From positions 8,916,458-8,980,457 of the forward strand of contig NC_084672.1 of NCBI RefSeq assembly GCF_028389875.1: a stretch of DNA of 64,000 bases, read 5' to 3'. Origin of the DNA: Rhea pennata (Eukaryota; Chordata; Aves; Rheiformes; Rheidae). Positions 62,867 through 64,000 of the stretch are shown in pieces. Below the pieces are notes generated by a model. It searched no databases. It was not told the DNA's origin and worked only from the letters and a program-made list of their open reading frames with translations. Positions within the stretch are counted from its first letter, which is position 1. Each line of letters opens with the position of its first letter. Both the position numbers and the translations under genes were made by a program.

Positions 62867-64000
62867 AAGGTGTGTTTATCTACAGTTTGATGGAATCCAA
62901 GCATTTCAGTCTTGCCCAGTACCCCATTCCACCACGTTCTTACACAAACTGCAAAAGCAGATCTTGTTTTAATTTAAGCCATTCCTGATGAAACATACTG
63001 GTTGATGGAAGTTTTGGTGCCTGGGGGTTCTGTTTATTCTCCTTTCATCTTGGTGTGCTGTCGTGAGTCCTGTGCTGAATCTCCATGACTGCTTGCTTCC
63101 CAGAACCAGGTCCTCTAGCAAACAAGCAGATGACAGGCAACTTTCAGCAGAATTATACCAGCCGATGGAGAGGAGAGGGAGGAGATGGAGTAAGCTCTAC
63201 CATGCAAAGGCCCAGAACCTGGGTGAATACTATCCCATTCTAGTGAATGCCTATTCCTCAGTGTATTGTATAGTGATGGCAGAACAAGAAGATATCATTG
63301 CTTCTGACTTTATCCTTCCTTGTAGCCCTCTTCTCAGTCGTAAAAGTTCTTTTTTGCTTGATTCCCCTTCCGCTCCCTCCCTGTCTCTTCTCCCTGTGCC
63401 TGCTCCAAGCCACATCTTCTTAATTGACTGCATATACATTTTTTTTAATGAAAGGGCTATACAAACAGAGCCCTCTGCGTGCCAGACTAAATTCCTAAAA
63501 CAAGCTTTCTCTTCCGGGAGGAGACCCAAACACATTTACTCATTGATAGGGCTGCTAGCTGATACTCAGCTAACCCCCCTTCTCCTGTATTTCAGATAGG
63601 TTTTCTTTTTTTATTAAATGGCTCCAAAAAGACCAACGGATTGCCTGTGAATGACCACACAGTAGAATCCTACAAAGCTCCCATTCACGGCCAAGAAACT
63701 TGTACAATCCCAGTAGTGAAACAGAAAGACAGCTTTTTATGAACCAGCCTGAGTTAAAAGGTCAATGGCCATAAACTCCCCCACCCTGCTTTCCTGCAGG
63801 GCTTGGGTTTTAATAGTTATCATCAGCCCTTTTTACTGTCATAAGGTATAGATCCTTTAAAGGAAGGAGGAGAGGAAGGGTTTTGTTGTTGTTGAGGACT
63901 TCAGGGAAAGACCTGTGTCATGCTAGATGTGCCTCAGCACCCTTCCATTATAATTCCTTTTATCCACTGAGGCTATTCTTGTCTAGATGAATTAATACTG
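62867..64000. other. Unique DNA to the right edge, no recognised gene
   Basis: A plus-strand frame of 178 codons (63063-63599) spans part of this stretch. It has no known domain, and its composition is not clearly coding. No splice-bounded exon was recognised. Confidence 0.4.

Noticed and set aside
63063..63599. 178-codon plus-strand frame near the right edge
   Set aside because: No known domain, no splice context, and composition is not clearly coding.

Overview
The window is nuclear DNA from a vertebrate, most likely a bird. Three things point that way. It holds a multi-exon AEN (apoptosis-enhancing nuclease) gene and the first coding exon of DET1, both close to their mammalian counterparts. 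Recognisable dispersed repeats are few, and they are CR1 LINE tails plus one ancient MIR-type SINE, with no Alu or L1. Long unique stretches alternate with very GC-rich CpG islands and C-rich minisatellites. The order DET1(-) / mir-7 / AEN(+) is that of human 15q26.1 (DET1 - MIR7-2 - AEN) and of the syntenic part of chicken chromosome 10. The species cannot be fixed from sequence alone; another sauropsid is possible.

Layout. Positions 1-3278 are intron of DET1, whose remaining exons lie beyond the left edge. The first coding exon of DET1 is at 3279-4361 on the minus strand. Its untranslated first exon and CpG-island promoter lie near 4.8-4.95 kb. From 5.0 to 7.2 kb there are two C-rich minisatellites, a degenerate CCCTGCACCC array and a very regular 55/51-bp array of 19 units. 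From 7.2 to 17.8 kb the DNA is GC-rich with several CpG-dense patches. The best is 11.06-12.28 kb, with a full CRE, RFX-like sites, exon-like borders and an open frame ending exactly at a CAG|GTAAGT donor; I treat it as a candidate unannotated gene or pri-miRNA 5' exon. From 17.8 to 33.0 kb the DNA is mostly unique and non-coding, with several AT-rich, homeodomain-site-rich segments that look like candidate conserved elements, and some microsatellites.

At 33.31-33.40 kb there is an unmistakable mir-7 hairpin whose opposite strand matches mir-3529. It sits in the CpG island that also forms the AEN promoter. That promoter carries an octamer and a spacer-less p53-type element (18 of 20 consensus bases) at 33962-33981. 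AEN follows as one untranslated and three coding exons (34463-36822, 365 codons, all five DEDDh catalytic residues present) with a polyadenylation signal at 36874. From 36.9 to 64 kb I recognise no protein-coding gene. There are two CR1 fragments, a MIR-like SINE, a strong RFX X-box next to a perfect inverted repeat carrying two CCAAT boxes (43.7 kb), CTCF-like motifs, and simple repeats. ISG20, the next gene after AEN in mammals, was not found here.

How the parts may work together: DET1 is a substrate-receptor component of a CUL4-DDB1-COP1 ubiquitin ligase. AEN is a p53-induced nuclear exonuclease. miR-7 is a deeply conserved neuroendocrine microRNA. The p53-like site and the mir-7 hairpin share one island about 0.6 kb apart, so shared promoter use is possible, but that is inference.
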